Shown here: one piece after another, positions 7,437-15,097 of the stretch | Numbering within the stretch: the stretch's first letter is position 1 | Layout: every line of letters begins with the position of its first letter | Source: Segatella copri | Lineage (GTDB): Bacteria; Bacteroidota; Bacteroidia; Bacteroidales; Bacteroidaceae | Length of the DNA stretch: 64,000 nt | Reading direction: 5' to 3' | NCBI RefSeq assembly: GCF_015074785.1 | Contig: NZ_CP042464.1 | Span: 186,001-250,000, forward strand | The notes under the pieces: generated by a model | Told to the model about the DNA's origin: nothing | The model's database searches: none | Seen by the model: only the letters and a program-made list of their open reading frames with translations | Position numbers and translations under genes: made by a program

Positions 7437-7507
7437 GTTTTCAATAAACAACAACAAAGACTTGCCCCAATCGGTAGGCCACTAACCATTTAAAGAGAAA
7501 ACTAACA

Positions 7508-8629
7508 ATGGAACAAGTAAATCAACAGCCTCCGGGCGGGCAGCAGTCCTTCCCTCAGACAAATCAACAAGAGAAACAACTGATAGCCATCCTTGGCGTA
7601 CAGGGATTGTCTTACCAGAACTATTCTGTGGTAGAACTCAAAATCGTTCTACAGATTATCAAGCATGCCCAGAAAGCAATCTTGGGCTATGTAATCCCTT
7701 ATCGATTAACTTCACAGACTTTTAATGGCTTCACCGCAGAACAGAGAGCAGCAGGCCACACCGATGTCATCATGAAACTGTCGGAGTTTCCTTATGGTGC
7801 TCACCATTATCCGCAATTGCGCGATGCCATCAAGCGTATAGAATCGCACCCCATCCAGCTACCGTTCAAGCAGGGCGACCAGACATACTACCGGAAATTT
7901 GCATGCCTGTTCAAGAGTGAGATATACCAAGACCGGCACAAGAACTGGTTGGTAAAATTCCGCTTCGACAACAACGTGATGCGGTTTTTCTACAATTACG
8001 ACAAGGGAGTTAGCTATATCGACCTCAATGCCATCAACCAATGCCGCAGTGCATCGAGCATCAAGTTATATCTCATCATGAACTGCTGGGCTGTAAAGGG
8101 ATTCACCATCAGCAAAACGGCGCATATCCAGCAACTGATGCATGGCAGGGAAGATTACTACAAGACCTGGTCGGAACTGGACAGAAAATGTCTGGCTTTC
8201 GCCTGCAAAGACCTCAAGCGCCTTTACCGGAACCACGTCATCGACCAGTATCTTACCTATAAGCCTTTCTTTCTGGAGGAGGGTGAAAAAGAGAAGCATC
8301 ACCTGCCCGAACACATCACGTTTACCCTGCACGACCGTCGCACTTCAGGCGAAACTGCAGAGGGTGGAGAAGTGAGCAGCGAACTGAGAGGGCAGCGGAG
8401 CAAACTGAAACTCCGGCTGCAATGCAATTATGATGTGAGCGAGAAGAAGGCTGAGCAGTTGAGCGGCTATCTCAGGTTAGATATGATTGGCGACCTGGAG
8501 GACTTCTTCCTGCGAAAGGATTATTACATAGCCAACTGCAGGCGTTCGAACAAAAAGATGAACACGGGTGGCTATATGACCACAGCCATGGTAGGTTTCT
8601 TTAAGGATCATGGTGTAGAAGGATTGTAA
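7508..8629 (+). CDS. Plasmid-type replication initiator (RepB / Rep_3-like)
   Basis: The protein has 373 residues. Residues 1-40 are Gln/Pro-rich. From about residue 45 the sequence has the look of the paired winged-helix initiators: FRFDNNVMRFFYNYDKGVSY, then YIDLNAINQCRSASSIKLYL, which matches the YxxxxxxxLKSxYSxRLYE-type signature of Rep_3 proteins. It continues with FTISKTAHIQQLMHG and a recognition-helix-like segment KCLAFACKDLKRLYRN. Such proteins bind origin iterons and open the DNA. The match is by pattern only. The gene has its own consensus promoter and a long leader with inverted iteron cores. It is followed 14 bases later by a DUF4248 gene. A DUF3987/VirE-type primase is what I would expect beside DUF4248, and it is missing. 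Confidence 0.65.
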   Translation: MEQVNQQPPGGQQSFPQTNQQEKQLIAILGVQGLSYQNYSVVELKIVLQIIKHAQKAILGYVIPYRLTSQTFNGFTAEQRAAGHTDVIMKLSEFPYGAHHYPQLRDAIKRIESHPIQLPFKQGDQTYYRKFACLFKSEIYQDRHKNWLVKFRFDNNVMRFFYNYDKGVSYIDLNAINQCRSASSIKLYLIMNCWAVKGFTISKTAHIQQLMHGREDYYKTWSELDRKCLAFACKDLKRLYRNHVIDQYLTYKPFFLEEGEKEKHHLPEHITFTLHDRRTSGETAEGGEVSSELRGQRSKLKLRLQCNYDVSEKKAEQLSGYLRLDMIGDLEDFFLRKDYYIANCRRSNKKMNTGGYMTTAMVGFFKDHGVEGL

Positions 8630-8643
8630 AAAATATAAAGCTT

Positions 8644-8868
8644 ATGAATTATCCCCAACGTATGTACAGCAAGACCGAACTCGGTCTGCTCTACTTTCCC
8701 GACACAACCGACGGGGCGACAGCGCGCCGTCATATCATGGAATGGATCAAGCGTTGCGAGCCTCTCTGGAACGAGCTGCAGCGCCTAGGCTACCAGAATC
8801 GTAGCCAGTATTTCCCTCCCCGCCAGGTATCCACCATCTTCGAATATCTGGGCGAGCCGGGGGCATAA
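8644..8868 (+). CDS. DUF4248 family protein
   Basis: The protein has 74 residues, with YSKTELGLLYFPDTT near the start, a central MEWIKRCEPLWNELQ and a QVSTIFEYLGEPG end. These are the conserved features of DUF4248, a small Bacteroidota family with a helix-turn-helix-like appearance. Its function is unknown. It usually neighbours primase-like genes and HU-like/amidase operons. Here it follows the Rep-like gene by 14 bases and is probably co-transcribed with it. Confidence 0.75.
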   Translation: MNYPQRMYSKTELGLLYFPDTTDGATARRHIMEWIKRCEPLWNELQRLGYQNRSQYFPPRQVSTIFEYLGEPGA

Positions 8869-8883
8869 AGAGAATGTTGAAAA

Positions 8884-9050
8884 GGTAAAAGGGTAAAAAA
8901 GTAAAAAGGTAAAAAGAGCCTAGCGGAATGTTAAGCTAGGGTGCTCTTTTTACCTTTTTTTTAGGGGACCAGCGATGGAATCGCTGGGGACGGGGGCACG
9001 AAGGGGGGTAGGCTTTTTTACCTTTTTACCTTTTTACCCTTTTACCTTTT
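8884..9050. repeat. Inverted arrays of a GGTAAAAA unit around a short palindrome
   Basis: Runs of GGTAAAA/GTAAAAA at 8884-8915 face runs of TTTTTACC at about 9015-9050. Between them lie the terminator stem and the palindrome CCAGCGA-TGGAA-TCGCTGG (8969-8987). A similar GGTAAAAAAAGTAAAAAG string occurs between groES and groEL near 41293. Confidence 0.6.
8903..8961. terminator. Bidirectional terminator after the Rep/DUF4248 unit
   Basis: Arms around 8903-8924 (GGTAAAAAGAGCCTAGC) and 8935-8961 (GCTAGGGTGCTCTTTTTACC) pair with a small bulge. T-rich sequence follows on the plus strand and A-rich sequence precedes it. Confidence 0.7.
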
Positions 9051-9059
9051 AAAGATAGT

Positions 9060-9440
9060 TTATTTCAATAACTTTTTGTAGTCCTTGTCAAATCCTTGAG
9101 GATGACGTCCGATGAAAAGAACATTGAGTAAGCAGTTGGCTGCCAGTTCTACATCATTGAGATCAGCGCCTTTGCCTTTTTTGACTTCCTTTCCCAGGCA
9201 TACATCCCATGTGGACTGGAAACAGCTATCATTTGCTCCAACAAACATATCATTTGAGTTGGGATCTTCCATCAGTTCAAACTTGATAACCTTTTTGGAT
9301 GTGATAGGTTGGATATTGCAAAGCATATCGAATGCTTTTTCAAAAATATCGCGATGCAACTGTGCATTTGGAAACATCACATTGACTGTTGGAAAAATCT
9401 CTTCAAATTCAAACGACTGCAATAGCTGGTAGAGTTTCAT
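9060..9440 (-). CDS. Hypothetical protein, 126 residues
   Basis: The product starts MKLYQLLQSFEFEEIFPTV and ends with GRHPQGFDKDYKKLLK. It is acidic and soluble, with no signal peptide, membrane segment or metal motif. It has the look of a small alpha/beta cytoplasmic protein. I do not recognise the family. It stands alone on the minus strand between the Rep/DUF4248 terminator region and ribH. It may be part of the accessory stretch rather than the core block. Ordinary base composition and the clean frame support it as a real gene. Confidence 0.6.
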   Translation of the reverse strand: MKLYQLLQSFEFEEIFPTVNVMFPNAQLHRDIFEKAFDMLCNIQPITSKKVIKFELMEDPNSNDMFVGANDSCFQSTWDVCLGKEVKKGKGADLNDVELAANCLLNVLFIGRHPQGFDKDYKKLLK

Positions 9441-9496
9441 ATGCTTATACCTTATTATATATATAACATTCAGTTTATCAACTCTCGTTGTGAAGA

Positions 9497-9973
9497 CTAG
9501 AACTTAGCCATCTTGATAGCATCTATAGCACACTCATCACCCTTGTTACCCAACTTGCCGCCGCTACGATCCTTAGCCTGCTGCAGATCGTTGGTAGTCA
9601 AGAGACCATAGATAACAGGAATTTCCTGAGTAGCATTCAGACGGGCAATTCCGTAGGTAACACCCTCGCAGATGTAATCGAAGTGAGGAGTTTCACCACG
9701 TATCACGCTACCTAAAATGATGACTGCATCATAGCCGCCATTCAAAACCATTTGATGGGCTCCGTAGATAAGTTCAAAGCTGCCTGGAACAGTTTTCACA
9801 TGGATATTCTCAGTGAGTGCTCCATGTTTTTCGAGTGTTTTTACTGCTCCGTCGAGCAAAGCGCCCGTTATCTCAGGATTCCATTCTGCTACAACGATAC
9901 CGAAGCACATGTTACTGGCGTCTGGTATTTTAGTAAAGTCGTATTCAGATAAATTATGAAGTGCTGTTGCCAT
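9497..9973 (-). CDS. ribH: 6,7-dimethyl-8-ribityllumazine synthase
   Basis: The protein has 158 residues, the normal size. It condenses 5-amino-6-ribitylaminouracil with dihydroxybutanone phosphate in the penultimate step of riboflavin synthesis. Visible family features are the aromatic substrate contact in VVAEWNPEI (Trp31), [11 protein letters not shown], the [14 protein letters not shown] loop with the catalytic His at about 97, and the phosphate-binding Arg in QQAKDRSGG (about 136). It would assemble into a cytoplasmic icosahedral or pentameric shell. It lies 28 bases downstream of the TPR protein gene on the same strand. No other riboflavin gene is in the window. Confidence 0.95.
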   Translation of the reverse strand: MATALHNLSEYDFTKIPDASNMCFGIVVAEWNPEITGALLDGAVKTLEKHGALTENIHVKTVPGSFELIYGAHQMVLNGGYDAVIILGSVIRGETPHFDYICEGVTYGIARLNATQEIPVIYGLLTTNDLQQAKDRSGGKLGNKGDECAIDAIKMAKF

Positions 9974-10001
9974 ATTGATTTCGAATTGTTATCAGTACAG
10001 A

Positions 10002-10697
10002 TTAGTTAGAAGCGCGCTCGATGTACTTGTCGATTTCGCCACCCTGTACGAGCATAGCGTTAACATACTTCTTCTTAGCATCCTGATAAAGCTTCAAAGC
10101 TTCGTCTTTCTTACCCTGGCTTTCGAGAATCTCGCCTGCCTTGATAATGAATGTAGGAGAAAGACTGTTGTTTGTACCATCTTCGGCCTTGCTGTCAGCC
10201 ATAGAAGCAGCCTTCTTGAAAGCATCTACAGCCTTGTCGAGCTGGTTGAGATGCGCATAAGCATCACCTAAAGCAGCTTCAGCAGCAGGACTGATCATCT
10301 GGTCGTCTTCTGAAGAGAAAGCTTCCAGACTCTTCTGAGCTTCTGCCCATTTGCCGAGGTTTGCATAGCAAAGACCTGCATAGAGGTTTGCCAGGTTACC
10401 TGCATCTGTGCTGCTGTATTCGTCAGCAATCTTAGTAAAACCTACATAGCCAGCGCCATCACCCTTCAATGCCTGCTCATACATCTGGTTAGCAAAGTAG
10501 GTCTGACCCTTAGCAAGCATAGTGCTAGCCTTGTCCTCACGAGGACCTGAGATCTGAGATACATAACCGAATACACCTGCAATGATAACAATGATAGCTA
10601 CTACTGCAATGATAATTGCCTTCTTGTACTTCAAGAAGAAGGCCTCACGAATGTTTAGGCTCTCTGTTTCCTGAGCCTGTACGTTTTTGTTTGCCAT
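10002..10697 (-). CDS. Membrane-anchored tetratricopeptide repeat protein
   Basis: The protein has 231 residues. One transmembrane helix (AIIIAVVAIIVIIAGVFGYV, about 27-46) follows a short cytoplasmic start. The rest is periplasmic, with TPR-like helix pairs: KGQTYFANQMYEQAL, NLYAGLCYANLGKWAEA, ALGDAYAHLNQLDKAVDAFK and KAGEILESQGKKDEALKLY. The architecture resembles YfgM-like ancillary translocon or chaperone proteins, but orthology is not shown. It precedes ribH by 28 bases and is divergent from recF. Confidence 0.75.
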   Translation of the reverse strand: MANKNVQAQETESLNIREAFFLKYKKAIIIAVVAIIVIIAGVFGYVSQISGPREDKASTMLAKGQTYFANQMYEQALKGDGAGYVGFTKIADEYSSTDAGNLANLYAGLCYANLGKWAEAQKSLEAFSSEDDQMISPAAEAALGDAYAHLNQLDKAVDAFKKAASMADSKAEDGTNNSLSPTFIIKAGEILESQGKKDEALKLYQDAKKKYVNAMLVQGGEIDKYIERASN

Positions 10698-10852
10698 TTT
10701 TATTTTGCTTTTTTTATTATTCTATACTTTTTAGTTTCTGGTTTTGGGGCAATCTGTTCAATAGAAAGTTAGCTTTCAAATTGTGGAATGCCGCTAAACT
10801 TCTGCAAATTTACTCAATTTTATTCAATTATTGAAATTTCTAGCCTATTTTT

Positions 10853-10883
10853 TTTGTTTTTTCCTCTTTTTCTGCTAACTTTG
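10853..10883 (+). promoter_or_regulatory. Promoter of recF
   Basis: TTTG at 10853-10856 and TAACTTTG at 10876-10883 are 19 bases apart. They leave a leader of about 20 bases before the recF ATG at 10908. Confidence 0.6.
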
Positions 10884-10907
10884 CACTATAAAAGCAGAAA
10901 AGAGACT

Positions 10908-12005
10908 ATGATTTTAAAGAATATTTCCATTATTAACTTTAAAAATATAAAGAGCGCCAATCTGGAGTTGTCGCCCAAAATCAATTGTCTGATAGGACAT
11001 AATGGCATGGGAAAGACTAATTTCCTTGATGCCATCTACTATCTCTCTTTCTGTAGGAGTGCCTATAATTCTATCGATTCCCAGATTATTACTCATGATG
11101 AGCCTTTCTTTATGCTGGAGGGAAATTATGATAATGATAAGGGGGAGATAGAGAATGTTTACTGTGGCATGAAACGGGGTACCAAGAAGCATTTCAAGAG
11201 AAACAAGAAGGAGTATAAGCGTCTTTCGCAACATATTGGGCTTATCCCTCTGATTCTGGTTTCTCCATCTGATGTTTCTCTGATAGAAGGTGGGAGTGAA
11301 GAGCGCAGAAAACTGATGGATGTGGTCATCTCTCAGTATGATTACTCTTATATAGAGGCTTTGTCCAACTATAATAAGGCTTTGCAACAGAGAAATGCTT
11401 TGCTGAAAATGGAGGAGGAGCCTGATATTACGCTGCTGGAACTTTGGGAACAGCAGATGGCGAGTAATGGTGAATTGCTGTACCGGAAACGGCAGGCTTT
11501 CGTTGACGAACTGGTTCCGCTGTTTCAGCAGATTTATCAGCAGATTTCGGGTGATAAGGAGCAGGTCCGTCTTCACTATGTTTCTCATTGCCAGAGAGGT
11601 CCTTTGTTGGATGTTATCCAGCGCGACCGGTTTAAGGATCGTGCTGTAGGGTATTCTCTGCATGGTGTTCACCGTGATGATCTGGAGTTTTTGCTGGGTG
11701 ATTATCCGATGAAGAGAGAGGGAAGTCAGGGGCAGAACAAAACTTTCGTGATTGCCCTGAAACTGGCTCAATTTACTTTTCTGCAGCGCACGAGTTCCAA
11801 TACGCTTCCTCTGCTCCTCTTAGATGATATTTTCGATAAGTTGGATGCTCAGCGGGTTGAGGCTATTGTGAAACTGGTTGCCGGTGACCATTTCGGACAG
11901 ATTTTTATTACGGATACGAACCGTGATCATTTGGATAAGATTCTCCAGAACATGCAGGGAGATCATACGATATTCTATGTAGAGAATGGGGAAATAATAA
12001 AGTAA
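10908..12005 (+). CDS. recF: DNA replication and repair protein RecF
   Basis: The protein has 365 residues, starting at MILKNISIINFKN. Open frame continues upstream, but the promoter at 10853-10883 rules out an earlier start. RecF is an SMC-like ATPase that loads RecA at gaps with RecO and RecR. Walker A is GHNGMGKT (residues 30-37). The ABC signature region is GGSEERRKLMDVV and Walker B is LLLLDDIFDKLD. Length and motif order are normal. The next gene, a DciA-like one, starts 4 bases after the stop. The recF-DUF721 pair is common in Bacteroidota. Confidence 0.95.
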   Translation: MILKNISIINFKNIKSANLELSPKINCLIGHNGMGKTNFLDAIYYLSFCRSAYNSIDSQIITHDEPFFMLEGNYDNDKGEIENVYCGMKRGTKKHFKRNKKEYKRLSQHIGLIPLILVSPSDVSLIEGGSEERRKLMDVVISQYDYSYIEALSNYNKALQQRNALLKMEEEPDITLLELWEQQMASNGELLYRKRQAFVDELVPLFQQIYQQISGDKEQVRLHYVSHCQRGPLLDVIQRDRFKDRAVGYSLHGVHRDDLEFLLGDYPMKREGSQGQNKTFVIALKLAQFTFLQRTSSNTLPLLLLDDIFDKLDAQRVEAIVKLVAGDHFGQIFITDTNRDHLDKILQNMQGDHTIFYVENGEIIK

Positions 12006-12009
12006 GAAT

Positions 12010-12300
12010 ATGTTTAAAAGAAAAGTTAAGTCAATAGCAGAACTCTTGCCCGAATTTCTGAGAAAGGAAGGCTTGGAGACTCCTTTACAGCAGAAACGCC
12101 TGATAATGAGTTGGGATTCTGTAGTAGGGGAAAATATTGCTGCATATTGTGGTGAGAAGTTTATCAAGAACCAGACTCTCTATGTAAAGATAGAGAATGC
12201 TGCATTGAGGGCTGACCTCACGATGAGCCGTGCTACCCTTGTTCGCCGTTTGAATGAACAGGTTGGTGCACAGGTTATTGCAGATATACGCTTTTATTAA
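12010..12300 (+). CDS. DUF721 (DciA-like) protein
   Basis: The protein has 96 residues. It contains a Trp-centred motif (LIMSWDSVVGENIAAYC) and the C-terminal segment LYVKIENAALRADLTMSR typical of DUF721. In other bacteria the family includes DciA, which interacts with the replicative helicase DnaB during loading. It directly follows recF, separated by 4 bases, so it is co-transcribed with a replication/repair gene. The assignment as helicase loader is by family, and this short form has only the core domain. Confidence 0.8.
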   Translation: MFKRKVKSIAELLPEFLRKEGLETPLQQKRLIMSWDSVVGENIAAYCGEKFIKNQTLYVKIENAALRADLTMSRATLVRRLNEQVGAQVIADIRFY

Positions 12301-12318
12301 TATTCCCCGCTCTATATG

Positions 12319-12864
12319 CTATATGATTTCGTCCATGCATATATCTGTAGGGGTAACAGGAAGGAGTCCTTCCTCTTTGATTTTCTGGAAGTCGAAACAG
12401 ATTCCTATTTTGTATGCATGTGGAATCTGGGCAAGAAATCTGTCGTAATAGCCTTTTCCTCTTCCTAACCGGTTGCCTTTCATATCGAAACTCATACCTG
12501 GGATTACGGCAAGTTCTATCTCAGGATATTTTTCTTCCGGATAAATCTTGCCTTTCGGTTCAAGTATATGATAGGCTCCTTCCTTCAGGTCTTGAACTCC
12601 GGAATATTCTCTCAGTTCCATATTCGTATCGTCCAGCACAACGGGCAGTATCACCCGTTTTCCCCTGGAAACAAGTTGGTCTATATAATGATGGGTGTCC
12701 ACTTCATCAGGAAGCGAATAGTACATCAGTATGGTTTGGGCATTCTGAAGATGCGGGTTGGAGTCTAAACGGGATAATACAGAAAGCGACAGTTCCTCAA
12801 GTTGTCTTGAGGAATACTGTCGCTTTCTGTATTTTATGATTTTTCTTAATTCTTTCTTGTCCAT
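12319..12864 (-). CDS. 5-formyltetrahydrofolate cyclo-ligase
   Basis: The protein has 181 residues. It converts 5-formyl-THF to 5,10-methenyl-THF with ATP, salvaging folate. The family motif GRGKGYYDRFL is at about residues 134-144. The N terminus carries the Lys/Arg-rich KKELRKIIKYRKRQ start with the ATP-binding pattern, and VDTHHYIDQL follows in the middle. It is convergent with the DciA-like gene, 18 bases away. On the other side it follows the CtpA gene by 3 bases. Confidence 0.92.
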   Translation of the reverse strand: MDKKELRKIIKYRKRQYSSRQLEELSLSVLSRLDSNPHLQNAQTILMYYSLPDEVDTHHYIDQLVSRGKRVILPVVLDDTNMELREYSGVQDLKEGAYHILEPKGKIYPEEKYPEIELAVIPGMSFDMKGNRLGRGKGYYDRFLAQIPHAYKIGICFDFQKIKEEGLLPVTPTDICMDEII

Positions 12865-12867
12865 GCC

Positions 12868-14601
12868 TTAAGCATTTGCTATCATACAATTATTATGGTG
12901 TAAGGAAGAATAGTTGTAGGGCGTATTCGCCATAGCTATCTTTTCTTTCTTCGCAGCGCGTTTTTTGGCTGGCTCCGGTTTCTTTGGAAATGCTGCATGG
13001 TTCTCAAATACATCCAGCGTCTTTTTGATGACTGGATCATCAAGATTGATGTACTGGGTCCATGCCTGCTCGTCCAACATATTGTAGATGATACGGCTGT
13101 CGATGACACGGTCTAACAGTTTGTGTGATTTCTTGATTAAAAGATTTCTACGTTTCAAACCACGTTTATCAGCATAGCTGGCAAACTTTTCAACCATGTC
13201 CTGACTGTCAAGATAATCGGCAAGTTCCATCATCTCCTTGAAGTTGTTCAACTTCGGACGGTTATCGTCTGTATAGGTGAAGGCAAACTGCAAGATGAGA
13301 CCACTCAGACTAGCCTCCTTGAAATAGGATGTCATGCCGAGCGTATCTTCAGGAACAAAGATGTCTGGGGTGATACCACCTCCACCATAGACAATACGGC
13401 CGTTACCTGTATGATAAGCTGGTCCTGTATGCTTGATGCTATCCTGTGAGAAGAACTCTCCGTGCTGGTATCTGTCAAGCAAGTCCTGCTCATAATCCTT
13501 GTCATCGCCCAGCGTATATGGCTTCTGGATGCATCTTCCTGAAGGAGTATAGTAGCGCGCAATGGTCAGACGGATGAGGCTGTGGTCTGGGAATTCTATC
13601 TGTTGCTGAACCAGTCCCTTACCAAACGAGCGTCGTCCGATGATGGTAGCACGGTCATTATCCTGCATGGCACCCGCAAAGATTTCAGCAGATGATGCAG
13701 AACCTTCATTGATGAGAACTACCATCGGAATCTTCTGGTAGGCACCCTTACCGTCACTCATATAGTTATGTCTAGGCGATTTGCGTCCCTGTGTGTAAAC
13801 GATGAGCTTCTTGTCTGGCAAGAATTCGTTTGCCATGTTTACTGCAGCCGTCAGGTAACCTCCTGAGTTATCACGAAGGTCAATACAGAGGTTGGTGAAT
13901 CCCTGCTGTGAGAGTTTGGCCAGAGCAATCAGCATTTCCGGATAGGTGTTCTCGCCAAAGTTCTTGATACGGATATAGCCGGTTTTGTCGTTAAGCATGT
14001 AGGCAGCTGTAACACTCTTTGTCGGTATTTCACCTCGGGTTACGGTAAAGGTCTGAACCTTCTTGCTTCCATATCGTATAACTCCGATTTTCACCTTGGT
14101 ATCCTTTGGACCCTTCAGGCGATGCATTGCCTCCTGATTGGTTACAATCTTTCCTACAAAAGGTTTGCCGTCTACGGCTACAATCTTATCTCCTGCCAAA
14201 AGTCCGGCTTTCTCGGCAGGTCCATTCTGTATCACATTCTGTATATGTATTGTATCTTGGCGGATGACAAACTCTACGCCTACACCCGAGAACGAGCCTT
14301 TCAGATCGTCGGTGGCCTGAGCTGCGTCTTTAGCACTGATATATACGGAATGTGGATCCAGTTCTGCTAAAATCTGTGGAATTGCCTTATCTACCAGCGA
14401 GTCGATGTTCACGGCATCTACATATTGGTCATCAATAAGATGGAGCAGGTTGTTCAGACGGTTGCTTCCACTATTGATAACGTTGAGGCGATTTCCAGAG
14501 AAATGGTTGGAAAAGAATGTTCCGATGATAATACCTATCACAACACAGAATGCCATGATGAATGGCATAAAGCGGTTGGTCTTATTCTTACTCATGTTCA
14601 T
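12868..14601 (-). CDS. C-terminal processing peptidase (S41 family, CtpA/Prc-like)
   Basis: The protein has 577 residues; the start could be the ATG at 14601 or 14595. An N-terminal anchor (FIMAFCVVIGIIIGTFF) is followed by a PDZ domain (about 85-170: GVGVEFVIRQDTIHIQNV, GDKIVAVDGKPF). The S41 core has the catalytic Ser in NEGSASSAEIFAG and the Lys in RRSFGKGLVQQQ. It is probably periplasmic and trims or degrades exported proteins. The extra C-terminal 150 residues are Lys-rich and predicted helical, as in many Bacteroidota S41 enzymes. It belongs to a same-strand block: M3 peptidase, dCMP deaminase, this gene, 5-FTHF cyclo-ligase. Confidence 0.9.
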   Translation of the reverse strand: MNMSKNKTNRFMPFIMAFCVVIGIIIGTFFSNHFSGNRLNVINSGSNRLNNLLHLIDDQYVDAVNIDSLVDKAIPQILAELDPHSVYISAKDAAQATDDLKGSFSGVGVEFVIRQDTIHIQNVIQNGPAEKAGLLAGDKIVAVDGKPFVGKIVTNQEAMHRLKGPKDTKVKIGVIRYGSKKVQTFTVTRGEIPTKSVTAAYMLNDKTGYIRIKNFGENTYPEMLIALAKLSQQGFTNLCIDLRDNSGGYLTAAVNMANEFLPDKKLIVYTQGRKSPRHNYMSDGKGAYQKIPMVVLINEGSASSAEIFAGAMQDNDRATIIGRRSFGKGLVQQQIEFPDHSLIRLTIARYYTPSGRCIQKPYTLGDDKDYEQDLLDRYQHGEFFSQDSIKHTGPAYHTGNGRIVYGGGGITPDIFVPEDTLGMTSYFKEASLSGLILQFAFTYTDDNRPKLNNFKEMMELADYLDSQDMVEKFASYADKRGLKRRNLLIKKSHKLLDRVIDSRIIYNMLDEQAWTQYINLDDPVIKKTLDVFENHAAFPKKPEPAKKRAAKKEKIAMANTPYNYSSLHHNNCMIANA

Positions 14602-14640
14602 AACAATTCTCTTTTTACTAACGTTTTATCTATCTTATCT

Positions 14641-15093
14641 CTAATCTTCTGAAGAAGATGTCTTTTCATCAGGATTGAGGTATTCTACCTTGATTCCTGC
14701 TCGTTGCATCAGTTTGATACCATCGTCCAGACGGTATTTCTCTGCATATACAACACGCTTGATGCCCGACTGTATAATCAGTTTGGCACATTCTATACAT
14801 GGAGAGGCGGTGACGTAAAGCGTACTTCCCTCACTGTTATTGCTGCTGCGGGCCAGTTTCGTAATAGCATTAGCCTCCGCATGGAGAACGTATGGCTTGG
14901 TCACGTTGTTATCCTCACAGACATTTTCAAATCCGCTCGGTGTACCATTGTAGCCATCACTGATAATCATTTTATCTTTTACAACCAGTGCACCTACCTG
15001 TCGGCGTTTGCAATAGCTGTTCTCAGCCCATATACGTGCCATTCGCAAATAGCGAAGGTCGAGCTTGGTTTGTTTGGAAAGTTCGTTTGCCAT
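14641..15093 (-). CDS. dCMP deaminase (ComEB-like)
   Basis: The protein has 150 residues, starting at MANELSKQTKLDLRYLRMA. The frame stays open upstream into the M3 peptidase gene, but the family start and the 4-base gap to that gene support this ATG. It deaminates dCMP to dUMP for thymidylate synthesis. The zinc motifs are HAEANAI and PCIECAKL. Length is normal for the single-domain enzyme. It supplies the substrate used by ThyX, encoded at 27946-28821. Confidence 0.92.
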   Translation of the reverse strand: MANELSKQTKLDLRYLRMARIWAENSYCKRRQVGALVVKDKMIISDGYNGTPSGFENVCEDNNVTKPYVLHAEANAITKLARSSNNSEGSTLYVTASPCIECAKLIIQSGIKRVVYAEKYRLDDGIKLMQRAGIKVEYLNPDEKTSSSED

Positions 15094-15097
15094 CCTC

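Noticed and set aside
10914..11771. Minus-strand frame of 285 codons inside recF
   Set aside because: RecF has all its motifs in the plus frame. The antisense product is Gln/Ile/Leu-rich without known features.
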